From the NCBI RefSeq assembly GCF_030407435.1, contig NZ_JASDDK010000002.1, positions 342,702 through 406,701 of the forward strand: a stretch of 64,000 bases of DNA. The letters are read 5' to 3'. Both the position numbers and the translations under genes were made by a program. This stretch comes from Winogradskyella bathintestinalis. GTDB lineage: Bacteria > Bacteroidota > Bacteroidia > Flavobacteriales > Flavobacteriaceae. Shown here piece after piece: positions 8,180-16,987 of the stretch (position 1 is the first letter of the stretch; every line of letters starts with the position of its first letter). The notes below the pieces were generated by a model. It had not been told where the DNA came from. It was given only the letters and a program-made list of their open reading frames with translations, and made no database searches.

Positions 8180-8566
8180 ATGTACAAAATTTTTAGTTAC
8201 ATAATGACCTTGATTTTTCTGTTTGTTGTTTCGCAACAAGCCGTTGTTATTATGCACTTTAAACTGAACCAACAAGCTATCATAAAAGAATTTTGCGTCA
8301 ACATTAACAAACCCGAATTACAATGTAATGGTAAGTGTCATTTAAGTAAAGAATTACAAAAAACTGAGCAAAGCGATTCTGAAAAAATAATGACTACCAA
8401 AAATTTCGATTTGGCTTTCGATTCAAATCCCGAATTTGAAATAGAAACCCCAAACGTCATTGATAACAAGATAAAAATGAGATATGTAGAGTTTCACCAC
8501 AAGGAACCCTATCTAGAAATTTTGGTACCTCCACCAATGCTAAGCGTTGATTTCAAACATATTTAA
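8180..8566 (+). CDS. Small membrane-anchored protein with C-x9-C-x3-C-H motif (copy B)
   Basis: A 128-residue paralogue of the gene at 4585. ATG at 8180 is preferred over the TTG one codon earlier; the gene starts 3 bases after the receptor stop. Layout: N-terminal hydrophobic helix (residues ~5-27), 'CVNINKPELQCNGKCHL' (C-x9-C-x3-C-H), a Ser/Lys-rich linker, and a proline-rich end 'VPPPML'. Tight packing between the receptor and the MbnP-like gene makes a role in copper handling likely. No named family is recognised and the metal site is inferred from cysteine spacing only. Confidence 0.75.
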   Translation: MYKIFSYIMTLIFLFVVSQQAVVIMHFKLNQQAIIKEFCVNINKPELQCNGKCHLSKELQKTEQSDSEKIMTTKNFDLAFDSNPEFEIETPNVIDNKIKMRYVEFHHKEPYLEILVPPPMLSVDFKHI

Positions 8567-8604
8567 TATTAAAAAAAACATACCAATTAACATAAATTTC
8601 AAAA

Positions 8605-9474
8605 ATGAAAAATCTTAAAAAATATATTTTATCAGCAGCAGTATTAGTTGCTTTCGCATCTTGTAGTAGTGAAGATGATAATGCTGTTGCAAATAATGTC
8701 ACATTAGAATTCAATAATACTTTCGGAAACACACCTATCGTTCTTGGTGATGCTACATCGAGTTCAGCAACTGTGAATACATCAGAAGCAGGACAAGTTC
8801 ACCATTTTTCGGAAGTTAAATATGTTGTAAGTAACATCCGTTTAATCAAAGCAGATGGCACTGAAATCCCATACAATACAAATGATTTAGATAATGGCGC
8901 CACTGTTATTAATCAAGCCAACCCTGAAACATTGAGTTATGTATTAAATGATATTCCTGTTGGAGATTATACTGAAATAAAATTTGGTTTAGGAGTAAGA
9001 TCTGATTTAAATACCTTAGATCAAGTTAGCTTCCCTGAATTTTATGCAAAAGCAGGTTCAAATGAAACTGAAATGCATTGGGAATGGGGAACGGGCTACC
9101 GTTTTACTAAAATTGAAGGGTTCTATGACACAGACAACAAAGAATTATCTTTCCACTCTGGAAGCACATTAACTGATGATGCAGATGGTAATTTTGTTCA
9201 AGGTGCTGATGCTTATAGAAATATAACGTTATCACTTCCTACAACTGCAACTGTTGGAAATAATGCTCCAACAATAGCAATCAAAGCAGATTTTGATTAC
9301 TTATTAAGTGGAGACAGTCATACAGTGACCATAGTTTCAACAGCAGACATTACTAACAATGCCACACCAAGTGCTCATACATCTACTGAAATGATGAAGT
9401 ACGTTGATAATATTGGTGGTGAAGCAAACACAACAAGCTCTGGTATGTTCTCTATCATTAGCGTAGAAAACTAA
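8605..9474 (+). CDS. MbnP-family copper-binding lipoprotein
   Basis: A 289-residue lipoprotein (signal to 'AFASC', Cys20). Family hallmarks are 'VKYVVSNIRLIKADGTEI' (71-88), 'LNDIPVGDYTEIKFGLGV' (114-131), and above all 'MHWEWGTGYRFTKIEG' (157-172) with a downstream 'FHSG' (183-186). MbnP proteins are periplasmic copper binders found with the di-heme enzyme MbnH, which in methanotrophs oxidises an MbnP tryptophan to kynurenine. Both Trp159 and Trp161 lie in the right region here. The partner gene follows at 9551. A perfect terminator hairpin separates the two. Confidence 0.85.
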   Translation: MKNLKKYILSAAVLVAFASCSSEDDNAVANNVTLEFNNTFGNTPIVLGDATSSSATVNTSEAGQVHHFSEVKYVVSNIRLIKADGTEIPYNTNDLDNGATVINQANPETLSYVLNDIPVGDYTEIKFGLGVRSDLNTLDQVSFPEFYAKAGSNETEMHWEWGTGYRFTKIEGFYDTDNKELSFHSGSTLTDDADGNFVQGADAYRNITLSLPTTATVGNNAPTIAIKADFDYLLSGDSHTVTIVSTADITNNATPSAHTSTEMMKYVDNIGGEANTTSSGMFSIISVEN

Positions 9475-9484
9475 CCTTTATTTT

Positions 9485-9530
9485 AGAGTCGCCTGGAGTA
9501 CACTTTTTAGGCGACTCTATTTTAATTTTA
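9485..9530 (+). terminator. Strong hairpin terminator between the MbnP- and MbnH-like genes
   Basis: A 10-bp perfect stem, AGAGTCGCCT (9485-9494) with AGGCGACTCT (9509-9518), then ATTTTAATTTT. It starts 10 bases after the MbnP-like stop codon and would stop or attenuate transcription before the di-heme enzyme gene. Confidence 0.8.
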
Positions 9531-9550
9531 GGTCTACAAACAACTTCAAA

Positions 9551-10579
9551 ATGAAAAATATAGCATCTATTTTAGCCGTAATTGTATTAGTAACGTCTTG
9601 TAGCAATGACGATAATTATGAGTCTACTCCTTTTGATAATCCTGAGATAGACTTTAATATTCCAGCAAATTTTCCATTATTAAACAGTTCATTTTACTCC
9701 AATAAACCAACAACCTTTGGTGTTGAATTGGGTGAAAAATTATTTACAGAAAAAAGATTCAGCATCAATAATACGGTTTCATGCTCTAGTTGTCATGTGC
9801 AAACAAGTGCTTTTGCAGACCATAATACATTAGCTGTAGGAGTTGAAGGAAGAATTGGATTCAGAAATACTCCTCCAATTCAGAATTTAGCATTTATGAA
9901 TTTTTATAATTGGGATGGCAGTAAACTTCAATTAGAAAATCAGTCTTTAGTTCCAATTATTACACATGAAGAGATGGATTCTTCCATTTTAGAAGTCATT
10001 GGTAAAATTGAAAATGATCCCGATTATGAAGATTTATTTGAAAAAGCTTTTGGTGATGAAGACGTTACAGCAGACAGAATATATAACAGTATTGCACAAT
10101 ACGAATACACCTTAATTTCAGCTAATAGTAAATACGATAGAATACAAAGAAATGAAGGCGAAACGTATTCAGCACATGAAGCTGAAGGTGCTTTAATCTT
10201 CGAAAACAAATGTGCGAGTTGTCACAGCACAGCATTATTTACAGATCAAAGTTTTAGAAACATAGGATTCCCCATAAACCCAAACACTGAAGAAGCTGGA
10301 CGCGCGCGAGTGACTGGCGATATTGATGATTACTTGAGTTTTCGGGTACCAACATTAAGAAATATTGAACACACAGCACCTTACGGCAGTTTCGGGCAAT
10401 TTCCGACATTAAGAGCTGTACTCGATTATTTAGATAATGGTGTTGTAGATTCTGATAACCTAGATCCTATTTTAAAAAATAATAACAATAGAATTCCACT
10501 TACCGAGGAAGAAAAATCTAATCTTATCGCGTTTATGACAACATTAAGCGATGTTGAGTTTTTAGGTATTAATGATTAA
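9551..10579 (+). CDS. MbnH-like di-heme cytochrome c peroxidase-family lipoprotein
   Basis: A 342-residue lipoprotein (signal to 'LVTSC', Cys17) with two c-type heme sites, CSSCH (78-82) and CASCH (221-225), and the CCP/MauG-family 'RNTPPIQNLAF' and 'FRVPTLRNIEHTAPYGSFG' segments. Bacterial cytochrome c peroxidases, MauG and MbnH share this fold. Position directly behind an MbnP-like gene favours the MbnH role, a high-valent di-heme enzyme that modifies a tryptophan of MbnP. A plain peroxidase cannot be excluded. A terminator in front suggests lower or separate expression compared with MbnP. Confidence 0.82.
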   Translation: MKNIASILAVIVLVTSCSNDDNYESTPFDNPEIDFNIPANFPLLNSSFYSNKPTTFGVELGEKLFTEKRFSINNTVSCSSCHVQTSAFADHNTLAVGVEGRIGFRNTPPIQNLAFMNFYNWDGSKLQLENQSLVPIITHEEMDSSILEVIGKIENDPDYEDLFEKAFGDEDVTADRIYNSIAQYEYTLISANSKYDRIQRNEGETYSAHEAEGALIFENKCASCHSTALFTDQSFRNIGFPINPNTEEAGRARVTGDIDDYLSFRVPTLRNIEHTAPYGSFGQFPTLRAVLDYLDNGVVDSDNLDPILKNNNNRIPLTEEEKSNLIAFMTTLSDVEFLGIND

Positions 10580-10659
10580 ATACTATAAAGAACTAATTGT
10601 ACAGTAAACATTCACAATAAGATTTATTTATTTTAAACAAAACCGAATCAACTAAAGTC

Positions 10660-10702
10660 AATAACAACAAAAAACCTTGCAATTTTAAAAATTACAAGGT
10701 TT
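10660..10702 (-). terminator. Terminator of the tRNA-Pro gene
   Basis: AAACCTTG (10672-10679) pairs with CAAGGTTT (10695-10702), with further A/T pairing inside. Read on the minus strand it is followed by TTTTGTTGTT. It may also serve the plus-strand MbnH-like gene. Confidence 0.7.
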
Positions 10703-10714
10703 CTTTGATTTAAG

Positions 10715-10789
10715 TCGGGGTGGCAGGATTCGAACCTGCGGCCTCCACGTCCCAAACGTGGCGCGATAACCGGGCTACGCTACACCCCG
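10715..10789 (-). tRNA. tRNA-Pro (anticodon TGG)
   Basis: The minus strand folds as a full cloverleaf. The acceptor stem is CGGGGTG/CACCCCG with discriminator A, the T-loop is GGTTCGAATCC, and the anticodon stem is CCACG/CGTGG around loop TTTGGGA, which gives anticodon TGG. CCA is not encoded. A promoter and a terminator flank it, so it is a single-gene unit. Confidence 0.96.
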
Positions 10790-10814
10790 AAAAATATTTA
10801 TTTATTTCGGACTG

Positions 10815-10843
10815 CAAATATAAAGGTTTTCTTTAGAAGTCAA
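10815..10843 (-). promoter_or_regulatory. Promoter of tRNA-Pro
   Basis: On the minus strand TATATTTG (10815-10822) fits TAnnTTTG, with TTG (10841-10843) 18 bases upstream. The -7 element is 25 bases from the mature tRNA 5' end. Confidence 0.65.
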
Positions 10844-10890
10844 CAATATTTACTTAATTTTAAAACAAATATTTTTAAGACATTTTATAT

Positions 10891-11990
10891 ATGGGACTAA
10901 AAAGCATGATTATAGGTTTAATTCTATGCAGTACACTAGCATGTGCTCAAGATAAAAATCCAATAAATACTCAAAATAGCCACGAGGTTATAGTAGCAGA
11001 TCTTAATATTCCTTGGGGTTTCACTTTTCTTCCAGACGAATCCATGCTCATTACCGAAAAATCAGGTGAACTAATTCATTTTAAGAATGGTACTAAAACC
11101 AGCATTACAGGCTTACCAGAAATTTATGTTCGTGGCCAAGGAGGACTCATGGATATTATTTTGCACCCCAATTACAACACCAATGGGTGGATTTATTTTT
11201 CTTATGCGTCTTCAGATGGGGACGAATCAGGAGGAAATACAGCTATCGCACGTGCTAAACTAAATAATAATAGTTTAACTGATCTTGAAATTTTATATAA
11301 AGCTACACCGAACACAACCAAAGGGCAACATTTTGGATCACGATTGGTTTTCGACACTAATAACTATTTATACTTCACAATTGGTGATCGCGGCAATAGA
11401 GATGAGAACCCACAAGATATCACTAGAGACGGTGGAAAAGTTTATAGAATTAACGACGATGGTTCAATCCCAGAAAACAATCCTTTTGTTAATGATGGTA
11501 ACTCCAGAACAGCTATATACTCATACGGACATAGAAACCCACAAGGCATGACACTGCACCCTGAAACAAACGAAATATGGACTCACGAACACGGTCCACG
11601 TGGCGGAGACGAGATTAACATCATCGAACAGGGAAAAAATTATGGTTGGCCTATAATTAGTTACGGCATAAATTATAGTGGTACATCGTTTACAGATATT
11701 ACTGAAAAGGAAGGCATGACACAACCGTTTCACTATTGGGATCCATCAATCGCGCCAAGTGGAATGGCATTTATTAATAGTGATAATATGACGACTGGAA
11801 TGGAAATTTACTCATTGGATCCTTAAAATTTCAGTATTTAGACATGTGCACGCTCAATGAAAATGAAGTCATAAAAGAAGAACGCCTCCTCGATGGTTTA
11901 GGTCGTGTTAGATCTGTAGAACAAGGACCTGATGGCTTTATTTACGTCGGCATTGAAAATTTAGGTATCGTAAAATTGATAAAGAAATGA
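10891..11990 (+). pseudogene. PQQ-dependent sugar dehydrogenase (glucose/sorbosone type), frameshifted
   Basis: A lipoprotein-like signal ('STLACAQ') and a six-bladed propeller of the YliI/sorbosone dehydrogenase family are visible: 'IPWGFTFLPDESMLITEKSGEL', 'GQGGLMDIILHP', 'GSRLVFDTNNYLYFTIGDRG', 'SYGHRNPQGM', 'WTHEHGPRGGDEINII'. Frame 1 stops at 11826 after 311 residues. The missing C-terminus ('YDDWNGNLLIGSLKF'... 'GLGRVRSVEQGPDGFIYVG') continues in the next frame from 11787 to the TGA at 11988-11990. One extra base after 11786 would restore the whole gene. It is either a recent pseudogene or a sequencing error. The downstream cytochrome c gene overlaps the true stop (ATGA). Confidence 0.85.
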
Positions 11991-12430
11991 AGAAGACAAT
12001 CATCATAGGAATTGCTGTTGCAACTCTACTCTCATGTAATTCCAATTCAAAAAAATCTAATCTCAAAGATTACAATCATAAAATCACTAATCAAGATCAA
12101 TCAAAACTTCAAGAAAGTATAGAGCGCGGCCAATTAATTTATAACGATATGTGTACAACATGCCACATGCCAAACGGCAGAGGTGTGCCGCAAGCCTTTC
12201 CTCCGTTGGCTGATTCAGATTATTTAAGAAATAACCAAACAGAGAGCATGAAAGCGGTAAAATTTGGAATGTCTGGAGAAATCGTGGTTAATGGAATTAC
12301 TTATAATAGTACCATGGCACCTTTAGGACTCTCTGATAAGGAAGTCGCCGATGTAATGAATTACATAAATAATAGTTGGGGAAACACAATAGACAATTAT
12401 GTTACCGCCGAGAAAGTTTCCGAGTTATAA
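11987..12430 (+). CDS. Class I cytochrome c, probably lipid anchored
   Basis: A 147-residue protein with a lipoprotein-type signal ('ATLLSC', Cys17), one heme site CTTCH (56-60), and a likely axial Met110 in 'YNSTMAPLG'. The ending 'ADVMNYINNSWGN' is typical of cytochromes that serve PQQ and alcohol/sugar dehydrogenases. Its ATG overlaps the restored stop codon of the sugar dehydrogenase by 4 bases, so it is probably the periplasmic electron acceptor for that enzyme. With the dehydrogenase frameshifted, translational coupling may be lost. Confidence 0.88.
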   Translation: MKKTIIIGIAVATLLSCNSNSKKSNLKDYNHKITNQDQSKLQESIERGQLIYNDMCTTCHMPNGRGVPQAFPPLADSDYLRNNQTESMKAVKFGMSGEIVVNGITYNSTMAPLGLSDKEVADVMNYINNSWGNTIDNYVTAEKVSEL

Positions 12431-12453
12431 CCCATATTATATACATAAATAAT

Positions 12454-12461
12454 TAAATTTG
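12454..12461 (+). promoter_or_regulatory. Candidate -7 element for udk
   Basis: TAAATTTG fits TAnnTTTG and ends 27 bases before the udk start codon. No TTG is seen at the expected -33 distance. Confidence 0.4.
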
Positions 12462-12488
12462 TAGCTCTCAAATAAATCATAAATAGAC

Positions 12489-13094
12489 ATGCTTATTATA
12501 GGAATTGCAGGTGGTACAGGCTGCGGAAAAACTACTGTAGTCAACACAATTTTAAAAGAATTGCCAGAAGGAGAAGTTGGAGTGATTTCTCAAGACTCTT
12601 ATTACAAAGACACTTCTCATTTAAGTTTTGAAGAACGTGTTAAAATTAATTTCGACCATCCTAGATCAATTGATTTTGAACTTTTAGAGCAACACCTTAA
12701 AGAATTAAGAGCAGGCAACAGCATCAATCAACCGGTTTATTCGTTTGTAAAACACAATCGAACTGGCGATATTATTGTAACTAAACCTAGAAAAGTAATG
12801 ATTGTTGAAGGGATTTTAATCCTATCTCATCCTGAAATTCGCGAGTTATTCGATATTAAGATATTTGTACATGCTGATTCAGACGAGCGATTAATTCGTC
12901 GTTTAAAACGAGATATTACAGAACGCGGAAGAGATATTAACGAAGTTTTACAACGCTACCAAAGCACATTAAAACCGATGCATCAACAGTTTATTGAACC
13001 TATGAAGGAGTATGCAGATATCATCATTCCTAATAACAAATACAATACAGTTGCCGTAGATATTGTTAAAACTATAATCAACGAAAAACTATAA
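12489..13094 (+). CDS. udk: Uridine kinase
   Basis: A 201-residue cytoplasmic kinase of normal length for the family. P-loop 'GGTGCGKT' (8-15), 'SQDSYYKD' substrate-binding segment, 'NFDHPRSIDFELL', 'VEGILILSHPEIRELFDIKIFV', and 'RRLKRDITERGR' are all in place. It phosphorylates uridine and cytidine to the monophosphates in pyrimidine salvage. Its stop overlaps the start of the DivIC/FtsL-like gene by one base, and the chain continues into the methylmalonyl-CoA mutase genes. Confidence 0.96.
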   Translation: MLIIGIAGGTGCGKTTVVNTILKELPEGEVGVISQDSYYKDTSHLSFEERVKINFDHPRSIDFELLEQHLKELRAGNSINQPVYSFVKHNRTGDIIVTKPRKVMIVEGILILSHPEIRELFDIKIFVHADSDERLIRRLKRDITERGRDINEVLQRYQSTLKPMHQQFIEPMKEYADIIIPNNKYNTVAVDIVKTIINEKL

Positions 13095-13420
13095 TGGGAT
13101 TTTTTAATTCTAAATATCTTAAACCATTTAAAAATGTTTACACCTTAGTTTTGGTGGTCTTTGTGATATGGATGTTATTTTTTGATGCGCATTCTTGGCT
13201 TTTTCATCACGAATTAAACACAGACATCCAGGAATTAGAATACCAAAAAGAGCATTATAAAAATGAAATGGCTAAAGACGATAAGGCCATAAATGCTCTA
13301 AGCACGGAGGAAGGTATTGAGCGAACCGCACGTGAAAATTATTATATGAAAAAGCCCAACGAAGACATCTATATCATAGAATACGAAGACAGTATTGCGA
13401 AACAAAAAGAAAATGAATAA
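13094..13420 (+). CDS. Septum formation initiator family protein (FtsL/DivIC-like)
   Basis: A 108-residue bitopic protein with a short cytoplasmic start, one membrane helix (about residues 14-32), a coiled-coil ('DIQELEYQKEHYKNEMAKDD') and the family ending 'EEGIERTARENYYMKKPNEDIYI'. Members join the divisome between FtsQ/DivIB and the peptidoglycan synthase. It overlaps udk by one base and the mutA start by 8 bases, so the three genes are translated from one message. This udk - DivIC-like - mutA order is, as far as I recall, common in Flavobacteriaceae. Confidence 0.88.
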   Translation: MGFFNSKYLKPFKNVYTLVLVVFVIWMLFFDAHSWLFHHELNTDIQELEYQKEHYKNEMAKDDKAINALSTEEGIERTARENYYMKKPNEDIYIIEYEDSIAKQKENE

Positions 13421-14792
13421 ATCATTGTTTACAGATTTTAAACCCGTTTCTTCTAAAGCTTGGAAACAAAAAATTCAGATGGACCTTAAAGGTGCAGATT
13501 ATAACGATACCTTAATTTGGAAAACGGATGAGGGTATTGATGTTAAACCATTCTACCATGCCGATGAATTTGAAACATTACCAAAAGTTTCAAAAAGCAG
13601 AGCTACCGAATGGAAAATCTCTCAATCCATTACGGTTACCAACGCCAAAGCCGCTAACCTCAAAGCCATTGATGCTATTAGTCGTGGAGCAGAACATATA
13701 CTGTTCATTATTGAATCTGAAGAGGTAAACGTTGAAGATTTGTTTCAAAATATTGATGTCATTAAAATAAGTGTTGATGTTAAATGTGATTTTCTTTCTG
13801 AAAAATATGTCAAAAATATCCTAGATGTTACGCAGCGCGCAGTTGATGAATCTTCAGTAAATGTCCACACCGACATCATTGGCAACCTCGCAAAAACCGG
13901 GAATTGGTTTCACAACCTCAACGACGATCACAAGAAACTTGAAACCATTTCAAATTCAACCAAGCAACTAAGCATCGATCTTAGCTTATACCAAAATGCA
14001 GGTGCAACCAATGTACAACAATTAGCTTACGGTTTAGCGCAGGCCAATGAATACTTACATTATTTTGAAAATAGCAAAACGGCTTCACTAAAGGACGTTA
14101 CAGTAACTTTCAATATAGCAACAGGCTCAAATTATTTCTTTGAAATTGCAAAAATCAGAGCCTTGCGCCAATTGTGGGAGACATTAGCTTCGGAATATGG
14201 TGTTCATACAGATTGTAGAATTATAGCCACACCGAGCAAACGCAATAAAACCATTTACGATTATAACGTTAATATGTTACGAACCACAACCGAATGCATG
14301 AGTGCAATTCTCGGTGGTGCAGACGTCGTTTATAATTTGCCCTATGACGTGTTATTTCATAAACCCAATGAATTTGGAGAACGCATCTCTAGAAATCAGC
14401 TCTTAGTTTTAAAGAATGAAAGCTATTTTGACAAGGTTAATAATCCTGCAGACGGAGCTTATTATATAGAAAATTTAACGGAACAATTGGCCCAAAAAGC
14501 ATTAGATGTTTTTAAAGATATTGAAACGAATGGAGGTTTTTTAAATCAATTAAAAGAAGGCACGATACAGCGAAAAATTAAAGAAAGTGCCACTAAAGAG
14601 CAAGCCGATTTTAACACTGAAAAATTAGTATTGTTAGGAACTAATAAGCATCCTAATTTAGCAGACAAAATGAAAAATGACTTAGAAATAAGCCCATTTT
14701 TACAGATTAAAAAGCGCAAAACATTAATTGAACCAATTATTGAGAAAAGACTATCTGAAAAACTGGAAATCAAAAGATTAAATGAAGAGTAA
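13413..14792 (+). CDS. mutA: Methylmalonyl-CoA mutase, small (beta) subunit
   Basis: A 459-residue protein from the ATG at 13413, which overlaps the stop of the preceding gene; a TTG at 13395 is less likely. The mutase beta-barrel fold is visible ('[22 protein letters not shown]', '[45 protein letters not shown]'). There is no DxHxxG cobalamin motif. It is clearly shorter than the ~620-residue small subunits of actinobacteria because the C-terminal domain is missing. It supports the catalytic large subunit encoded next. Confidence 0.92.
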   Translation: MNKSLFTDFKPVSSKAWKQKIQMDLKGADYNDTLIWKTDEGIDVKPFYHADEFETLPKVSKSRATEWKISQSITVTNAKAANLKAIDAISRGAEHILFIIESEEVNVEDLFQNIDVIKISVDVKCDFLSEKYVKNILDVTQRAVDESSVNVHTDIIGNLAKTGNWFHNLNDDHKKLETISNSTKQLSIDLSLYQNAGATNVQQLAYGLAQANEYLHYFENSKTASLKDVTVTFNIATGSNYFFEIAKIRALRQLWETLASEYGVHTDCRIIATPSKRNKTIYDYNVNMLRTTTECMSAILGGADVVYNLPYDVLFHKPNEFGERISRNQLLVLKNESYFDKVNNPADGAYYIENLTEQLAQKALDVFKDIETNGGFLNQLKEGTIQRKIKESATKEQADFNTEKLVLLGTNKHPNLADKMKNDLEISPFLQIKKRKTLIEPIIEKRLSEKLEIKRLNEE

Positions 14793-14848
14793 AACCCACT
14801 ATAGAAAATACCTATAGCAGCCTTTACACCTTTAAAACCACATTCAAA

Positions 14849-16972
14849 ATGTCAAGAAAAAATCTTCAACATATAACTTTAAAGTCCGAAATAAAAAACT
14901 TAAAAACTGAAGCGGATTCCAACTTTTTAACCGCCGAAAATATTACGGTCAAGTCAACCTATTCGAAGGATGACATTAAAGATTTAGAACACCTTAATTT
15001 CATCGCCGGAATCGCTCCTAATCTTCGAGGCCCTTACTCAAGCATGTACGTTCGTCGACCATGGACTATTAGACAATATGCTGGATTCTCTACTGCAGAA
15101 GAAAGTAATGCATTTTATAGGCGAAATTTAGCTGCAGGACAAAAAGGATTATCCGTTGCTTTCGACTTAGCAACGCATAGAGGCTACGATTCTGACCACG
15201 AACGCGTGGTTGGCGATGTTGGCAAAGCAGGTGTTGCAATCGACTCTGTAGAAGATATGAAAATTCTTTTCGATCAAATTCCGCTCGATAAGATGTCGGT
15301 TTCCATGACCATGAACGGTGCAGTGTTACCCATCATGGCATTTTATATTGTAGCTGCAGAAGAACAAGGTGTAAAACCAGAACAATTAACAGGCACAATT
15401 CAGAATGACATCTTAAAAGAGTTTATGGTCCGTAATACCTACATTTACCCACCTACTCCATCAATGAAGATTATCTCTGATATTTTTGAATATACCAGTC
15501 AAAACATGCCAAAATTCAATAGTATCAGTATTTCAGGCTACCACATGCAAGAAGCTGGCGCTACCTGCGATATCGAACTAGCGTACACGTTAGCCGATGG
15601 ATTAGAGTACATTAGAAAAGGGCTCGACGCAGGCATGGACATCGACACTTTCGCTCCTCGCCTATCTTTCTTTTGGGCGATTGGTATGAATCACTTTATG
15701 GAAATTGCTAAGATGCGTGCTGCACGAATGTTATGGGCTAAATTAGTCAAGCAATTTAATCCTAAAAATCAAAAATCTTTAGCGCTAAGAACACACTGTC
15801 AAACCTCTGGCTGGAGTTTAACTGAGCAAGACCCATTTAATAACGTGGCCAGAACATGTATTGAAGCATCTGCGGCGGCCTTTGGTGGCACTCAAAGTCT
15901 TCACACCAACGCCTTAGATGAAGCTATTGCATTACCAACTGATTTTTCAGCACGTATTGCCAGAAACACCCAGATTTACCTACAGGAAGAAACACACATC
16001 ACAAAAACCGTAGACCCATGGGCGGGCAGTTATTATGTTGAAAAACTAACAGATGACATTGTTAACGAAGCCTGGAAACTTATCCAAGAAGTGGAAGAAT
16101 TAGGTGGTATGACCAAAGCGATTGAAGCTGGAATTCCGAAGTTACGAATAGAAGAAGCTGCGGCACGAAAACAGGCTCGTATTGATTCTGGACAAGACAT
16201 AATTGTTGGGGTCAACCAGTACAGATTAACACAAGAAGACCCAATATCTACACTAGAGGTTGACAATCAAACTGTGCGCTTACAACAAATTGAACGCCTA
16301 GAAAGCATTAAAGCCAACCGAAATACGGATGCCGTATCTAAAGCTTTATCAAAATTAACCGACTCTGCTAAAACAGGTAAAGATAATTTACTAGCTTTAG
16401 CAGTAGATGCAGCAAGGAAACGTGCTACACTTGGCGAAATAAGCGACGCACTAGAAGCTGAATTCGGTCGTTATAAAGCTAAAATTAAATCTTTTTCAGG
16501 AGTGTATAGCAAAGAAATTAAAGAAGACAAAAGCTTTCAAAAAGCAAGAGAATTAGCAGATCGCTTTGCAGAGCAAGACGGACGTAGACCACGAATAATG
16601 ATTGCGAAAATGGGACAAGATGGGCACGACAGAGGCGCGAAAGTTGTGGCCACTGGTTATGCAGATGTTGGCTTTGACGTGGATATTGGACCACTTTTCC
16701 AAACCCCTAAAGAGGCCGCCAGACAAGCTGTCGAAAATGACGTACATATATTAGGCGTATCGTCCTTAGCGGCAGGTCATAAAACACTTGTACCTCAAGT
16801 ACTAGAAGAACTTAAAAACTATGGGCGTGAGGATATAATGGTGATCGTTGGTGGTGTAATTCCCAAGCAAGATTACCAATATTTATTCGACGCAGGAGCC
16901 ATAGCTGTTTTTGGTCCTGGTACTAGAATTAGCGATGCCGCAATTCAGATTTTGGAGATTTTGATGGATTAG
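14849..16972 (+). CDS. mutB: Methylmalonyl-CoA mutase, large (alpha) subunit
   Basis: A 707-residue enzyme. The N-terminal catalytic barrel has '[27 protein letters not shown]', '[18 protein letters not shown]', and '[20 protein letters not shown]'. The C-terminal B12 domain has 'DGHDRG' (Asp591, His593, Gly596), whose His is the cobalt ligand, then 'GVSSLAAGH' and 'VIVGGVIP'. It interconverts succinyl-CoA and (R)-methylmalonyl-CoA with adenosylcobalamin, in the propionate or branched-chain degradation route. It lies 56 bases after mutA in the same direction. No epimerase or MeaB-like gene is in the window. Confidence 0.96.
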   Translation: MSRKNLQHITLKSEIKNLKTEADSNFLTAENITVKSTYSKDDIKDLEHLNFIAGIAPNLRGPYSSMYVRRPWTIRQYAGFSTAEESNAFYRRNLAAGQKGLSVAFDLATHRGYDSDHERVVGDVGKAGVAIDSVEDMKILFDQIPLDKMSVSMTMNGAVLPIMAFYIVAAEEQGVKPEQLTGTIQNDILKEFMVRNTYIYPPTPSMKIISDIFEYTSQNMPKFNSISISGYHMQEAGATCDIELAYTLADGLEYIRKGLDAGMDIDTFAPRLSFFWAIGMNHFMEIAKMRAARMLWAKLVKQFNPKNQKSLALRTHCQTSGWSLTEQDPFNNVARTCIEASAAAFGGTQSLHTNALDEAIALPTDFSARIARNTQIYLQEETHITKTVDPWAGSYYVEKLTDDIVNEAWKLIQEVEELGGMTKAIEAGIPKLRIEEAAARKQARIDSGQDIIVGVNQYRLTQEDPISTLEVDNQTVRLQQIERLESIKANRNTDAVSKALSKLTDSAKTGKDNLLALAVDAARKRATLGEISDALEAEFGRYKAKIKSFSGVYSKEIKEDKSFQKARELADRFAEQDGRRPRIMIAKMGQDGHDRGAKVVATGYADVGFDVDIGPLFQTPKEAARQAVENDVHILGVSSLAAGHKTLVPQVLEELKNYGREDIMVIVGGVIPKQDYQYLFDAGAIAVFGPGTRISDAAIQILEILMD

Positions 16973-16987
16973 TATAAAATTTAATAA

